Assembly (NCBI GenBank): GCA_963978895.1
Contig: OZ022239.1
Coordinates: forward strand, 16,071,970 to 16,135,969
DNA from: Erpobdella octoculata
Taxonomy: Eukaryota > Annelida > Clitellata > Hirudinida > Erpobdellidae
Reading direction: 5' to 3'
DNA: 64,000 nucleotides
This document shows positions 48,342 through 59,660 of this stretch, piece after piece (position 1 is the stretch's first letter; each line of letters opens with the position of its first letter). The notes under the pieces were generated by a model. That model made no database searches. It was not told the origin of the DNA and saw nothing but the letters and a program-made list of their open reading frames with translations. A program made the translations under genes and the position numbers.

Positions 48342-49380
48342 ATGTCAAAGAACCAAAATTCAAACATAGCACAATTGCTTAAGTTTCTAATGAAAAAGAA
48401 ACTTGAGAGGGAAGCTCGAGAAAAACAAGAAAAACTTGAAAAAGAGGCTTGAGAAAAAGAAAAAAAGATAATTGAAAAAAAAGAGAAACTTGAGAGGGAA
48501 GCTCGACAAAAAGAAAAAAGAGAATTGAAAAAGAAGAAACTGAAAAACAATTTTTTCAGTTAATCTCAATGATGCAAGACAATAGATCCAGACCAGACCT
48601 CTACAAACAAATTGAACAATTTGTTTACAATTCAGATCAAGACCTTACATTCACTGATTGAATTGGGCGATTTGAAGAAACTGTTCAGTCAGTCGGAGGC
48701 GAATCAATGAGCGATTCAGAAAAAAGAACAACTCTGACCGGGAAGCTTCAGCAAAACGAATACACGCTACTTAAGGGTAGTATGTTGCCGAGAACAATCA
48801 AGAGTCTAAGCTATGAGGAGACAAAAGGTTGGCTAGAAAAACTGTTTGGTAATAAAAAAAAGCATTCATCAAAAACGGTTTGATTTTGAAAACGTCCAAA
48901 TAAGGGACTCAGAGACTTTCAGGGCATTCGGCACAAGGGTGAACAGGCTGTGCAGCGAAGCACAATGGGAAAATTTCACAAAAGAAGCCAGTATGTGCTT
49001 ACATTTTATATGGGGATTGAAGGATCCGAAATATTTAAACATTAAGCACAAATTACTGCTCAGGGTAGAACAAGAGTGCTCACTGGAAGAGCTTATTGAA
49101 GAATGATGATTTCAGAAACCTTAGTTAGTAAGGTTAATCACTATTCAGAAAGATCACCTAAAAATCTTCCAGCCAAGAAATCCGGGGTTCACCCGTAAAC
49201 AAAAATGTTTGTTTTCGCTGTGAAAAACTGGGACATTTTGCTGCCAACTGCAGAACTGATGAGAAAAGTCCCAAAAGACTTTTCAATAGAAAGAGAAGTC
49301 CAAGCTTAAGGAGGAGTCCAAGTCTGTCGTATAGACGACACGAAATACGGCAAGTCAAGAGAATTCCCAGCAAGTGAACA
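48342..49380 (+). pseudogene. Gypsy gag with zinc knuckle, decayed
   Basis: ATG at 48342 overlaps the primer site region; a Lys/Glu-rich coiled stretch (KKKLEREAREKQEKLEKEA) ends in a stop at 48450. Later frames give DLYKQIEQFVYN (about 48600), LTGKLQQNEYTLLKGSM (48738) and, at 48880-49106, RFDFENVQIRDSETFRAFGT then SMCLHFIWGLKDPKYL, the capsid-like part. A CCHC knuckle CFRCEKLGHFAANC lies at 49210-49251. Together these are the structural protein that packages element RNA. At least two stops and two frameshifts break it. Confidence 0.8.
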
Positions 49381-49764
49381 ATTATAGCAGCCAATAGAAG
49401 ATACACGACGGTGAAATTTGGTGATGTCGAAATTAGGATGCAACTGGACTCCGGAGCCGATGTCACAATCATCACTACAAAAACTTGGGTGAAGATTGGT
49501 TCACCAAGGCTAGATAAGGCAACAACAAAAATCGGTGCTGCAAACGGTACTGAAATTCAAGTACTAGGTGAATCTCAAACCAAATTTTCGTGCGCAGGAT
49601 TTACAGGCAATGGACGCTGTTTTGTGGCAAAAAATACAACACAACTTCTAGGAATTGAATGGATGGATCAACTTCCACCAATGATAAAAGCCTTTGATGC
49701 AATCTGTTGTTCTGTTGCAGAAAAGCCTTCGCAGGAAGAAAACAGTTTAGCTGTTCGGTTATAA
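49381..49764 (+). pseudogene. Gypsy aspartic protease segment
   Basis: An open frame of 117 codons from 49411. MQLDSGADVTII is the catalytic D-S-G motif of retroviral-type aspartic proteases, which cut gag-pol. It continues to LLGIEWMDQL, and the frame ends at a TAA at 49762-49764 before the reverse transcriptase. Confidence 0.85.
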
Positions 49765-49769
49765 ACAAA

Positions 49770-50600
49770 GTTTCCAAATGTTTTCAAAAAAGAATTGGGC
49801 CATTGCAGTAAAAAGAAGGCAAGATTGCTCTTTAAGTCAGAGTCTCAGCCAAAATTTTGCAGACCACGAAAAATACCTTTTGCTTACGAAGAAATAACCA
49901 TTAGGGAACTTGAAAGACTAGTCAATGAAGGAGTTCTTAAAAGAGTTGAATACAGTCACTGGGCGGCACCGATTGTGGTTGTTCCAAAGAAAAGCGGAAC
50001 GGTGCGCATCTGTGCTGATTTTAAAACAGGCCTTAACGACGCGCTTGAGATGCACCAACATCCATTTCCAACACCGGATGAAATTTTTTCAAAATTAAAC
50101 CAAGGAGCTTGGTTTACTCAAGTAAATTTTGCTGATGCATATCTATAGTTGGAAATGGACGAATCGTCAAAAGAGCTCGTTACGATCAACACTCCTAACG
50201 GTTTATATCAGTACCAGAGACTTCCCTTTGGAGTAAAAAGTGCACTAGGTATTTTCCAGGAAACAATGGATAATTTAATTTCAGGGTTAAAAGGTTGTGC
50301 GGCTTACCTGGATGATGTAATTGTGACCGGTACAACATTGGAAGAACACAATATGAATGTTTTTGAACTACTCAAACGGATTTCAGATTTTGGATTTAGA
50401 GTCAAGATGGACAAGTGCTCTTTTGCCAAGAAAGAGATTAAATTTCTAGGCCATATTATCAGCAAAAAAGGCCGAAAACCACACCCAGAAATAATAACAG
50501 CAATTGTAGAAATGCCCCCACCAAAAGACAGAAAACAGTTCAAATTGTTTTGGGTATGGTTAGTTACTATTCTGTTTTTGTACCAAAGATGAAACAAATG
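49770..50600 (+). pseudogene. Gypsy reverse transcriptase segment
   Basis: 49795-50148 reads FCRPRKIPFAYEE, EGVLKRVEYSHWAAPIVVVP, CADFKTGLND and FTQVNFADAYL. An in-frame TAG at 50146-50148 interrupts directly before the next conserved Leu. 50149-50592 continues with QYQRLPFGVKSALGIFQETM and the YLDD box at 50305-50316, then CSFAKKEIKFLGHIIS. Changes from the usual family text: FTQVNFADAYL where FS.iDL.daYl is normal, so the first catalytic Asp position reads Asn. Both defects mean no activity. Confidence 0.88.
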
Positions 50601-50613
50601 AGAGGCCCACTAG

Positions 50614-51127
50614 ATGACTTGGAAAAAAAATGAAAAGTTTGAATGGTTAAGAGTACACCAGGAATTTTTCAAAAGTCTTAAGAAGGTGTTACAATCAAAT
50701 TTATTGCTGACGCATTATGATCCCAAAAGAGACATCGTAATAGCTGCTGATGCATGTGAATACGGAATTGGAGCAGTGATTTCACACCGATTTCTTAATG
50801 GAACAGACGTGCACTGACCCAAGCAGAAAAGAATTACGGCCAAATAGAAAAAGAAGCTTTAGCCTTAGTTTTGCAGTAAGAAAATTCCATAGATTTGTTT
50901 ATGGAAGGCGGTTTACGCTATTGACCGATCACAAGCCTCTTTTGTCAGTATTTGGTTCAAAGAAAGGAATATCTGCACACGCTGCAAACAGTCGGCAGAG
51001 ATGGGAACTGATACTCTCAGCTTATGATTTTGAGATCGAATATCAACGAACAGCAAATTTTGGTCAAGCTGATGCCCTATCAAGACTCATTGATTCAAAA
51101 AAAAAACAACAGGAAATGAAGATTTGA
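50614..51127 (+). pseudogene. Gypsy RNase H segment, frameshifted
   Basis: 50614-50817 reads LLTHYDPKRDIVIAADACEY then GIGAVISHRFLNG (first acidic residue in ADA). The frame then shifts; 50850-51127 reads FAVRKFHRFVYGRRFTLLTD and HKPLLSVFG, then RRWELILSAYDFEI-like text and ADALSRL, the boundary to integrase. It would remove the RNA strand during cDNA synthesis. Broken near 50815. Confidence 0.85.
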
Positions 51128-51194
51128 TAATAGCAGGTGTAAACGAAGACATCACAATGATACAAGAGGATTCGATGAGACAATAACCTGTTAG

Positions 51195-51440
51195 TAAGAA
51201 AAATATTCAAATTATGACAGAAGAAGACTCTGAACTCAGAGAGTTACGTGAGATCATTAGAAAGGGATTTTGACCAAAAGTTAAACCTGGATCAAATTGG
51301 AATGCATTCCAAAGTAAAGCAACTGATTTGACTTTACATGATGGCATTCTATTTATGCGTGTAAGAGCAGTAATTCCAAAAAAACTGCAACCGCGTATAT
51401 TGAGGATGCTACATCAGGGTCATCCAGGAATTATGTATGT
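51195..51440 (+). pseudogene. Gypsy integrase N-terminal start, truncated
   Basis: After an in-frame TGA near 51272, 51328-51440 reads LTLHDGILFMRVRAVIPKKL, then RMLHQGHPGI, the first His of the integrase HHCC zinc-binding region. The Helitron inserted just after HPGI. Confidence 0.8.
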
Positions 51441-51457
51441 ATATATATATATATATA

Positions 51458-51939
51458 CTAGCGGGAGCACCCGGCGTTGCCCGGAGTTTTTAAAGATTTT
51501 TCTAATGTTTGTCTCTCTTGCTCCAGTTTCCTTTTTCGCTTTCCCGTTCCCGTCGCGTTCCCGGTCGCTTTTCCGCTCTCGGTCGTTTTCCATCTCCCGG
51601 TCGCTCTCCCGCTCCTGGTTGCTTTCCCGTTCTCGGTCGCTTTCCCTTTCCCGCTCTATCTTTTGCTCTCGGTTGGCTTTCAGTTCCCGTTTTCGCTCAT
51701 TTATGTATGTATATGTATGTGTATATATATGTATATAGTTCCCGCTCACTCACCCGCTCCGCTCCGCTCATTTTGTGACGGATTTCAAGTTTTTTTTCAC
51801 TATATTTGATTCCCCTTGACTCTGAAGGTTGTGTGAAAATTTCATTACGATCGGATGAATGGTGTAGCAATGCATAAAGGAGATACATACATACATACAT
51901 ACATACATACATACATACATACATACATACAAACATTCG

Positions 51940-51972
<33 letters not shown>
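51458..51972 (-). mobile_element. Complete non-autonomous Helitron, inverted
   Basis: Its 3' end (left) is CTAG 51458-51461, then GGGAGCACCCGGCGTTGCCC hairpin; 18-bp units CCCGGTCGCTTTCCCGCT (51540-51700); then the leader region (complement of CCTTTATGCATTGC and CATCCGATCGTAATG) at 51830-51880; CATA and TA microsatellites form the 5' head. It closely matches 58701-59274. Confidence 0.85.
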
Positions 51973-51973
<1 letters not shown>

Positions 51974-51974
<1 letters not shown>

Positions 51975-52162
51975 GTAAAATCGCTGTTTTTACAATAGGT
52001 TTTCCCATTGATAGACGTTAAAGGACTTCGAATAACTATTATGGACATTATTAATAGACCAGAAGGTATAACTAGCCCTAACAAAGCTTCATTTATTATT
52101 TTCCAATAAAACTGCAAAACCATTCTATTGAGCCCGGTATACGATTTGGTGATATCGTAACA
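51974..52162 (+). repeat. 5' LTR of SAP element
   Basis: 189 bp, TG...CA ends, an AATAAA at about 52107 for 3' end formation. Identical to 53736-53924; a diverged solo copy lies inverted at 56258-56459. Confidence 0.93.
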
Positions 52163-52182
52163 TTGGTGATCAGAAGTAGGAT
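52163..52182 (+). promoter_or_regulatory. Primer-binding-like site
   Basis: TTGGTGATCAGAAGTAGGAT starts one base after the LTR, where a tRNA 3' end (…CCA) would pair with TGG. I cannot name the tRNA. Confidence 0.6.
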
Positions 52183-52188
52183 ACAAGA

Positions 52189-53721
52189 ATGGTTTTGAAA
52201 TCATTGGATGAGCTTTGGGCGAGTGAAATGAAAGACGAGCTGGAGAAACGTGGCCTGAGCGATACAGGTAAAAAGGACGAACTTATGGAACGCCTCTTAG
52301 CCGCGTTAGTGAATGAGGGCTATGGGCCTGACGACGACGAATATCTATTCGACATTGACGAGGAAGCTGTGGTCAAGCGAAGGAAATTAAAAAACAAATT
52401 GCTGGAGGAAGAAAGACAACGAGCGAAAGAAAACATGGCAGCACAGATGAAGACAGGAGAAGGAATGATTCTTGGCTGCGAAAACAAAGTAGCAGCAGCC
52501 GGTACAACTGTTGAGAGTTTGGTCGCAGGGTTGGCTGAGGCAGTGGTGGACACGGTTCTGGACCAGCGGGCTGCTGGTGATGTGGGTTGCTGCGGCGAAT
52601 CCCAATTTGAACTGGAGTCCACCAACTGTGTCTCAGAGCATGTGACGGATGACGGCCGTACAGACTGCACAAGTCAGGTGGGTCATGATGATGAGCCTGT
52701 CAAAGACGGTCATGATAAGGAACCTTGCAAAGATGCTCAAGATGAACCATGCAAAGATGGTGACAGTGATACAGTCGGTTTGGACATCAAAAACCAAACT
52801 AAAGAAGATGAGAAGAATGTTGAAAACGAAATGCGAAACGATGGGGATGAAAGTGACGATGATGATTATAATAATGGCAATAACAACTATGGCTTTCACC
52901 CATACAGCGACGGTTCTGAAACGGAAGCCTCCATAACAGACGACGGCACCGAATATTCAGGGTCAGATTTTAGTGAAGAATCTGACTCGGATGAAGCAAC
53001 CGAGGATTTAGAAACGGACGAAACTCCAATGGAAAAATACGTCAAAGTTAACTTGACAAGAAAAGAAGACACTGATTTGAGAGACGATGGCAATAATTTG
53101 AAGAAAGATCCGCTGGACGATACGAAAGTTGACACCGACGAAAGAGCCGAGTTGGAATGTGAAAAGAAAACGTTCGATTGTAGCTTGGAAGAAAACAAAC
53201 ATGACGGCGATGAACTTTTCCAAAACAATAATAGCAATGCAGCAAGCAAAAACTCTGGAAAAAATGAGACAAGAACAGAGAACGATACCGAGGGTTTTAA
53301 ATCAGATGAATCCACAGAAGATTCTAGATCAGATAGACTAAGAGTCATTGTAAAATCAAATAACAGTTTGATGAAGGGATTTATTGGATTTATGGAACGA
53401 CGTGTTTTTGAAAAACCTTTTGAAGAGTTTCTTGAGAAAGATCTAAAGGATGTGAAGGAAGAAGAAAAAGCAGACAATTCCGATAAACCGTGCAAAGATG
53501 TTCAAGACGAGGCATGCAAAAAAGGCTGTGATGAACCGTGCAAAAATGGCGACGATGAGCCAAAGAAAGACTCTGTTGATGAGCCAAAGAAGGACTGGAA
53601 GAAACTGTGTCAAACGGTCAAAAGACTTGACCATGTTGTTTGCGAATTGCGGTCAAAGCGATATGCTGGCCGAGTCGCATTTCTCAAAAGCGACTATGCT
53701 GTTCGGGACGAACAGAATTAA
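52189..53721 (+). CDS. SAP-domain acidic protein of LTR element
   Basis: A complete 510-codon ORF with ATG 27 bases after the LTR and TAA just before the purine tract. Residues 4-40 (LKSLDELWASEMKDELEKRG ... KKDELMERLLAAL) form a SAP domain, a helix-extension-helix fold that binds AT-rich DNA. A basic KRRKLKNK (63-70) follows and could be a nuclear signal. Residues about 130-350 are highly acidic and low complexity, including a run of Asp/Asn/Tyr. A DEPCKDG-type repeat occurs twice, at about 168-192 and again near residues 443-475. The final 35 residues (KRLDHVVCELRSKRYAGRVA) recall the small domain at the end of some gypsy integrases. SAP domains are known at the start of some retroelement gags, so this may be a gag start fused to a pol end by internal deletion, or a captured host gene. 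Function is not known. No damage is visible. Confidence 0.88.
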   Translation: MVLKSLDELWASEMKDELEKRGLSDTGKKDELMERLLAALVNEGYGPDDDEYLFDIDEEAVVKRRKLKNKLLEEERQRAKENMAAQMKTGEGMILGCENKVAAAGTTVESLVAGLAEAVVDTVLDQRAAGDVGCCGESQFELESTNCVSEHVTDDGRTDCTSQVGHDDEPVKDGHDKEPCKDAQDEPCKDGDSDTVGLDIKNQTKEDEKNVENEMRNDGDESDDDDYNNGNNNYGFHPYSDGSETEASITDDGTEYSGSDFSEESDSDEATEDLETDETPMEKYVKVNLTRKEDTDLRDDGNNLKKDPLDDTKVDTDERAELECEKKTFDCSLEENKHDGDELFQNNNSNAASKNSGKNETRTENDTEGFKSDESTEDSRSDRLRVIVKSNNSLMKGFIGFMERRVFEKPFEEFLEKDLKDVKEEEKADNSDKPCKDVQDEACKKGCDEPCKNGDDEPKKDSVDEPKKDWKKLCQTVKRLDHVVCELRSKRYAGRVAFLKSDYAVRDEQN

Positions 53722-53735
53722 GAAGGGGGTAATAA

Positions 53736-54175
<440 letters not shown>

Positions 54176-54178
54176 TAT

Positions 54179-54260
54179 TGGCAGCGGTGGGATTCGAACC
54201 CACGCCCCCGAAGAGACTGGTGCCTTAAACCAGCGCCTTGGACCGCTCGGCCACGCTACC
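54179..54260 (-). tRNA. tRNA-Leu (anticodon AAG)
   Basis: On the - strand an 82-nt type II tRNA: acceptor stem GGTAGCG pairs with CGCTGCC (one G-U), A box TGGCCGAGCGGTC, anticodon stem CTGGT/ACCAG around loop TTAAGGC giving anticodon AAG, a variable arm TCTCTTCGGGGGC, B box GGTTCGAATCC, discriminator A. CCA is not encoded, as expected of a nuclear eukaryotic gene. No run of four or more T follows closely; the first on this strand is about 60 nt downstream, in LTR-derived sequence. It closely resembles animal tRNA-Leu-AAG, so it is probably real and transcribed by RNA polymerase III. Confidence 0.95.
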
Positions 54261-54329
54261 TACCATCAGTAATTAAATAATTATAGTCTACGTATATAAC
54301 GCGTTTGTCTATTTTTACAAACTGTGTGT

Positions 54330-54800
54330 GTGTGTGTTTTGTGGCTTTCTCTGTACGCAAATCTTGCAAGCAAAATTTAACCAGCTTTTTGACTAGCTAG
54401 GAAGATGAAATTTTCAGCATAGCTTTATATTGGATGACAACAATACATGCACACAATTAAAAAAAAACTTTAATTTGCATATCTTTCGTATTTCTAAATC
54501 GAGTGTATTTGAAATTAAAGTTTGTGTTAAAAAACTCGTTTTTAAATGCTTTTATTTAACTTCACTCGTCTCTCTGTTTGTTTGTTTGTTGGTTTGTTTG
54601 TAACGTATCTGAGGAAATAGCTTTATATTGGATGATAATACATGTACATAATTAAAAAAAACTTTAATTTGCATATCTTTCGTATTTCTAAATCGAGTGT
54701 ATTTGAAATTAAAGTTTGTGTTAAAAAACTCGTTTTTAAATGCTTTTATTTAACTTCACTCGTCTCTCTGTTTGTTTGTTTGTTGGTTTGTTTGTCTGGT
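54330..54800 (-). repeat. Repeat A copy with a 198-bp tandem duplication
   Basis: A full copy from GTGGCTTTCTCTGTACG (54341) to AACTCGTTTTTAAATGC. The part AGCTTTATATTGGATGA to GTTGGTTTGTTTG is then repeated (54421 and 54619) with few differences. The end of each unit is CTCTCTGTTTGTTTGTTTG. Confidence 0.85.
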
Positions 54801-54951
54801 GTGATCAAATCTTAGAAACGAAAAATCACCCACTTTTTGATTGTTTTAGATTCAAAAATTTTAGTTCGTTGACTCAGATAAAGAAGCAAAAAAAACATTT
54901 TTTGTAAATTATTTTTGACTAAAATGTACAATATATATTTACTAGAGATAG

Positions 54952-55015
54952 CCCGTCAAAATGACGGATTTCTTTAAATCTAATTATATATTATATTATT
55001 TTACGCATAATACAT
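54952..55015 (-). mobile_element. Second-family Helitron 3' end
   Basis: CTAGAGATAGCCCGTCAAAA then TGACGG: the exact complement of the end at 44742-44768. The rest of the element is not recognisable. Confidence 0.6.
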
Positions 55016-55026
55016 ACATACATCTA

Positions 55027-55340
55027 CTAGCAGTGCCCGTAGCGGCTTCGCTCGCATGAAATTAGAGAGTTTGAACAGTGCATCCATAGTAGAGATCAAT
55101 TTTTTAGGTCTCGGCTCGGCCCGTCGACAACTTAGCCCAGTCCGTTTTAAAAACCCAAACTACTGGCCCGGCACAGTCCGTTTGAATTAGGCCCGGCCCA
55201 TTCTTACAGGCCTAGAAGTTCTATATACTTGATGAAAAACCTCGGCCCGTCCCAACTTGACTTCAGGTTTGGCCCTGCCCAACTGAAGACCCTAAAATCA
55301 CTAAAATATCTATATACTTGGTGGAAAACCTCGGCCCGTC
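55027..55340 (-). mobile_element. Third-type Helitron-like 3' end with GGGCC repeat
   Basis: CTAGCAGTGCCCGTAGCGGC then TTCGCTCGC, inverted copy of 15219-15247. It is followed by GGCCCG-rich sequence with the CTCGGCCCGTCCCA word twice. Confidence 0.55.
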
Positions 55341-56029
55341 CCACTGACTGACTGACTGATAATCAACGCCGAGCTCAAACGCCTCATCCTAGGAACGTGA
55401 AATTTGGAACCTATATTACTTTTATTGCATAAACAGCCACTAAGAAAAGATTTTTGAAAATTTTGCTTCTGAGAGGAAGAAACTGGAAAACAAACTTTTT
55501 TCTAAAACAATGTATATCTCGAAAACCAAAAATGAGGAGATTTTGAAATTTGGTATATGGATTTTTCTTGAAAAATAAAAAGATACGTGTTTCACCATTT
55601 TTTGAAAATTCGGTTTCCCGGACCTCAAATGTGGGTTGGAAAATTGGGTTATTTGGTTTTTAAAGTAGCTGCTACTCAAAAACTGTGAATGCTACAGGAG
55701 TAAAATTCAGTATTTAGCTTCTACTCCAAAAATAATGAAATATGTGTTTTAGCATTTTTTGAAACTTTGGTTTCCAGGACTTCAAATGTGGGGTGGAAAA
55801 TAGGGTTATTTGTTTTTTAAAGTAACTGCTACTCAAAAACTGTAAATACAACAGATGTAAAAATTAGTATTTAGTTTCTATTCTAAAAATAAAGATATAC
55901 GTGTTTCACCATTTTTTACAAATTTGGTTTCCAGGACTTTAAATGTGGGGTGGAAAATAGGATTACTTGGTTTTAAAAGTAACTGCTACTCAAAAACTGT
56001 GAATGCTACAGATGTAAAAAATAGTATTT

Positions 56030-56242
56030 ACTATTGTTTTATTGAGATTTAGCATACGCCTTATCAAGACAAGTCTTGCTCAAAGCGAGAAAGGGAGGGT
56101 TCTTGCAAAGGCAGCCATTTATAGGCACTTACCCCAATAGCAAATGCGAGTGAACTCCTTGCTTAAGGGACGCCAGCGAGGTTTGAACTGGCGACCTAAC
56201 GACCGACAGGCGAACGCTCTACCGCTCTGCAACCAGCGCCTC
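56030..56242 (-). mobile_element. tRNA-derived SINE
   Basis: On the - strand the head has an A-box-like TGCAGAGCGGTAGAGCG and B box AGTTCAAACC spaced as in a tRNA, then an unrelated body (CCTTAAGCAAGGAGTTCACT, GCAAGACTTGTCTTGATAAG) and an A/T-rich tail with AATAAAAC. AAAAAATA at both sides may be the target duplication. Confidence 0.75.
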
Positions 56243-56257
56243 AAAAAATAACAATAT

Positions 56258-56459
56258 TGTTACGATATCACCAAATCGTATACCGGGCTCAATAGAATGG
56301 TTTTGCAGTTTTATTGGAAAATAATAAATGAAGCTTTGCTAAGGCTCTTTATATCTTCAAATCTCTTAATAATAATAAATAATTAATGTCCCTAATAAAT
56401 ATTCTGAATCCGTTAAGGCTTATCAATAGGAAGTTGATCATCAAATCAGTGATATTACA
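56258..56459 (-). mobile_element. Diverged solo LTR of the SAP element family
   Basis: On the - strand it begins TGTAATATCACTG and ends GATATCGTAACA, like the SAP element LTR. The first 80 bases (TGTTACGATATCACCAAATC on +) match almost perfectly; the middle is diverged. No internal sequence is attached. Confidence 0.85.
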
Positions 56460-56589
56460 TGAATATAAATGTTTCACCACTTTTTAAAACTTTGGTTTCC
56501 ATGACTTCAAATGTAGGATCAAAATAAGGGTTATTTGATTTTAAAATAACTGCTACTCAACAACTGCAAGCATTACAGATGTAAAACTT

Positions 56590-56925
56590 GTGCCGGTTAA
56601 AAGTAGCTGAGTCACATTTATCACCGGTCGGGCTAAGTCATTATTTTAAGGTCTTCTTACGGGCCAGGCTAAACCTTCTTAAATCAAGGTGGTACGGGCC
56701 GAGGTTTTTTACTAAGCATATAGACAATTTAGTGATTTTAGGGTCTTCAGACGGGCCGGGCCAAACCTGAAGTCAAGGTGGGATGGGCCGAAGTTTTTCA
56801 TCAAGTATATAGAATTTCTAGGCCTGTAAAAACAGGCCGGGCCCAAATTAGACGGGCCGTGCGGGGCCAGGAATTTTGGCTTTGAAACGGGCTGGGCCAA
56901 GTTGTCGACGGGCCGAGCCGACACC
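56590..56925 (+). repeat. GGGCC-family repeat
   Basis: Contains GGGCCAGGCTAAACC, GACGGGCCGGGCCAAACC and GAAACGGGCTGGGCCAAGTT, the last exact with 15115-15135. It runs into a GT microsatellite. Confidence 0.7.
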
Positions 56926-57164
<239 letters not shown>

Positions 57165-57436
57165 CGGTTGTTTTAGATTCAAAAATTTTAGTTCATTGAC
57201 TCAGATAAAGAGGCAAATAAAAGCATTTTTTTATATTAATTTTTTTAGCTTTACTTGTTTCCTTTACTTGTTTATGGATTTATTTTAATTTTACATTTTA
57301 TATAACTCGCTGTTGTCTTTGTCTGTTTTTCTGTCCGGATAAATCTTGCAATCAAATTTTAGACCAGTTTCCAACAAGTTACAGTTTAGAAACTTTTAAT
57401 ATATCTCTGAACTTAATGACAATGCAATATTCTCAG

Positions 57437-57605
57437 AAGCGTGGATTAGGGGGATGAGGGGGTTATTCTCCCTCCAAGATTTTTCCACCAAATAGAAAAA
57501 ATATCTTTTCTAGCTCACCCGTGATTGAGTATTTAGATTAGTTGATAAAAACAGTATTTATCACACTTTTTGAAATATATCTACTTAGTTATATCTCTAA
57601 TAACA
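57437..57605 (+). repeat. Dispersed repeat D copy
   Basis: CCAAGATTTTTCCACCAAAT, TTGAGTATTTAGATTAGTTG, ATATCTACTTAGTTATATC in the same order as 20390-20520. Confidence 0.75.
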
Positions 57606-57689
57606 TTTAAGGGCATCATTTGCGGGTGGCAGAAAACATCAGTGTAACCTAAAAATATTTGTACTCGCAAAACATTGTTCAGAGTTTGT

Positions 57690-57910
57690 ATTAAACTAGA
57701 GCCCTGCACTGGACGTGTTCGGTGCGGGACTTCATATAAGAATTATCAAACGGATTGGGCAAGACCAAAATTAGCATTGATCGAGGCTATTCAGCTGAGT
57801 CATAGGTTTCTGTGGTAATGTAAATGAACAGGACCAGGCTTGAGTTTTTGTATCTATATAACGGGTCATATTTAAAAAAATCAGTCTGTGTAGGGATTTG
57901 AGATATAAAT
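57690..57910. repeat. hAT-MITE-like repeat
   Basis: The ends look inverted: TAGAGCCCTGCACTGGACG on the left and, on the other strand, CAAATCCCTACACAGACTGA on the right. TAGAGCCCTGCAC is a start I associate with hAT MITEs. The target duplication is unclear. Confidence 0.45.
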
Positions 57911-57983
57911 AAGCACATTTAGTAAGGCTGCTTACACCAATATTAACAAATGTTTAAGAATATGTCAAGATAACAAAGTTACA

Positions 57984-58605
57984 GAAGCGGCGTAGCTAGA
58001 GTTTTTGGTACTCTGGGCAAAGTCTAAAGAATACGCCCCCCCCCCTAGAAAATCAAATCTGTAAATTTTTCACCAAACAGAGCTGATGATTGGGGATGCA
58101 ATTGTAGTAAATATTTTTCCAAATTTTTTTTTTAAACTTTAAAAACTTTTGCCTTCAAAATTAGCTGATGAACGGGAGCCCCCAATGTGGGTCCTCCGAT
58201 AAATCCGTCACTGGCTATCCGCTATTTTTGAAAGCATTAAAAAAAATAAAATTTTGAATCTGTGGGCTTTATAATTTTTTTCCCCCCTAAGGTTTTGCTG
58301 AAATGACGCCCCTGCTAATATTTTTCAATCTTTCAGTGCCTTTGGTCTATCCGATCGAACTCGTTTGAACTTTAGCCTTGTGTGTCGGTCCTAGCTTGAC
58401 TAACAAATAGCATATTCTTATCTTACCCGGTTGCTTGAGCTTTCTTACAAAGATTTTTCCAATTCATTTTCAAATATTTTTATTAGCCCACACACGATTG
58501 ATTATTTAGACTAGTTGATGAAAACAGTATTTAGCATACTTATTGGTTAATATCCAGTTTGTTACATCTTTGAAATTATTTTCCAATCTTTTAGTACTTT
58601 CAGTC
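57984..58605. repeat. MITE-like segment and repeat D copies
   Basis: 57984-58317 begins GCGGCGTAGCTAG and ends GACGCCCCTGC, roughly inverted, with a C-run at 58028. 58310-58420 and 58455-58605 are partial copies of repeat D. Confidence 0.45.
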
Positions 58606-58700
58606 TATTTGATTTTGATGATTTAGTGGACATTTTGTAAAAATGAAAGAACGTCGATACCCTATGTTGCATTCATAATTACTTTTTTGTCTGCATTCAA

Positions 58701-59274
<574 letters not shown>

Positions 59275-59439
59275 TATTAAATAAAATTTAAATTTGTTAA
59301 CTGTTTTTTAACTTATATGATGTTTTACCTGAAAATACAGCATACAAGTTTATATTCGGATGATCATTTTTGTTTGAAGATTCTCTGGATTAAATTTGGA
59401 AAATCTTCACCCCTCAACATTTTGGTGAATCCACGCCTC

Positions 59440-59660
59440 TGTATATTCTACCAGGGGCCTCATTTGTGGACAAAGTTTTAGAAAATTGTTGGAAAATGTA
59501 CCTCCTTCCACACCCCCGGTCATCAGCTATTTTTGGAAGCAAGAGTATATATATTTTTTTATATAAATTAAATAAAATAGAAGTTTTAGAACATTTTTGG
59601 AAAATGTACCTTGGACTACCTCCCCGGTCATCATAAAATGCCACAATACATTTAATATAG
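59440..59660. repeat. Dispersed repeat E copy
   Basis: GGTCATCAGCTATTTTTG and AATGTACCT words recur internally and match 14640-14710. Confidence 0.55.

Larger units (their letters stand above)
48329..51440 (+). mobile_element. Ty3/gypsy retrotransposon, decayed and interrupted
   Basis: Gag, zinc knuckle, protease, reverse transcriptase, RNase H and the start of integrase follow in gypsy order with many stops and frameshifts. The integrase stops at 51440, where a Helitron begins. Everything from the integrase core to the 3' LTR body is missing. Confidence 0.9.
55560..56590. repeat. 157-bp satellite, about four monomers, interrupted
   Basis: Words GGTTTCC.GGAC..CAAATGTGG, GGAAAAT.GGGTTA and ACTGCTACTCAAAAACTG recur with a 157-bp period at 55612, 55769 and 55926, and once more at 56494 after an interruption. 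The interruption is a SINE plus a solo LTR. No protein is encoded. Confidence 0.88.

Noticed and set aside
52320..53495. Minus-strand Ser-rich frames opposite the SAP gene
   Set aside because: Shadows of the acidic coding strand (GAA/GAT give TTC/ATC); the plus-strand frame is longer and begins and ends at element landmarks.
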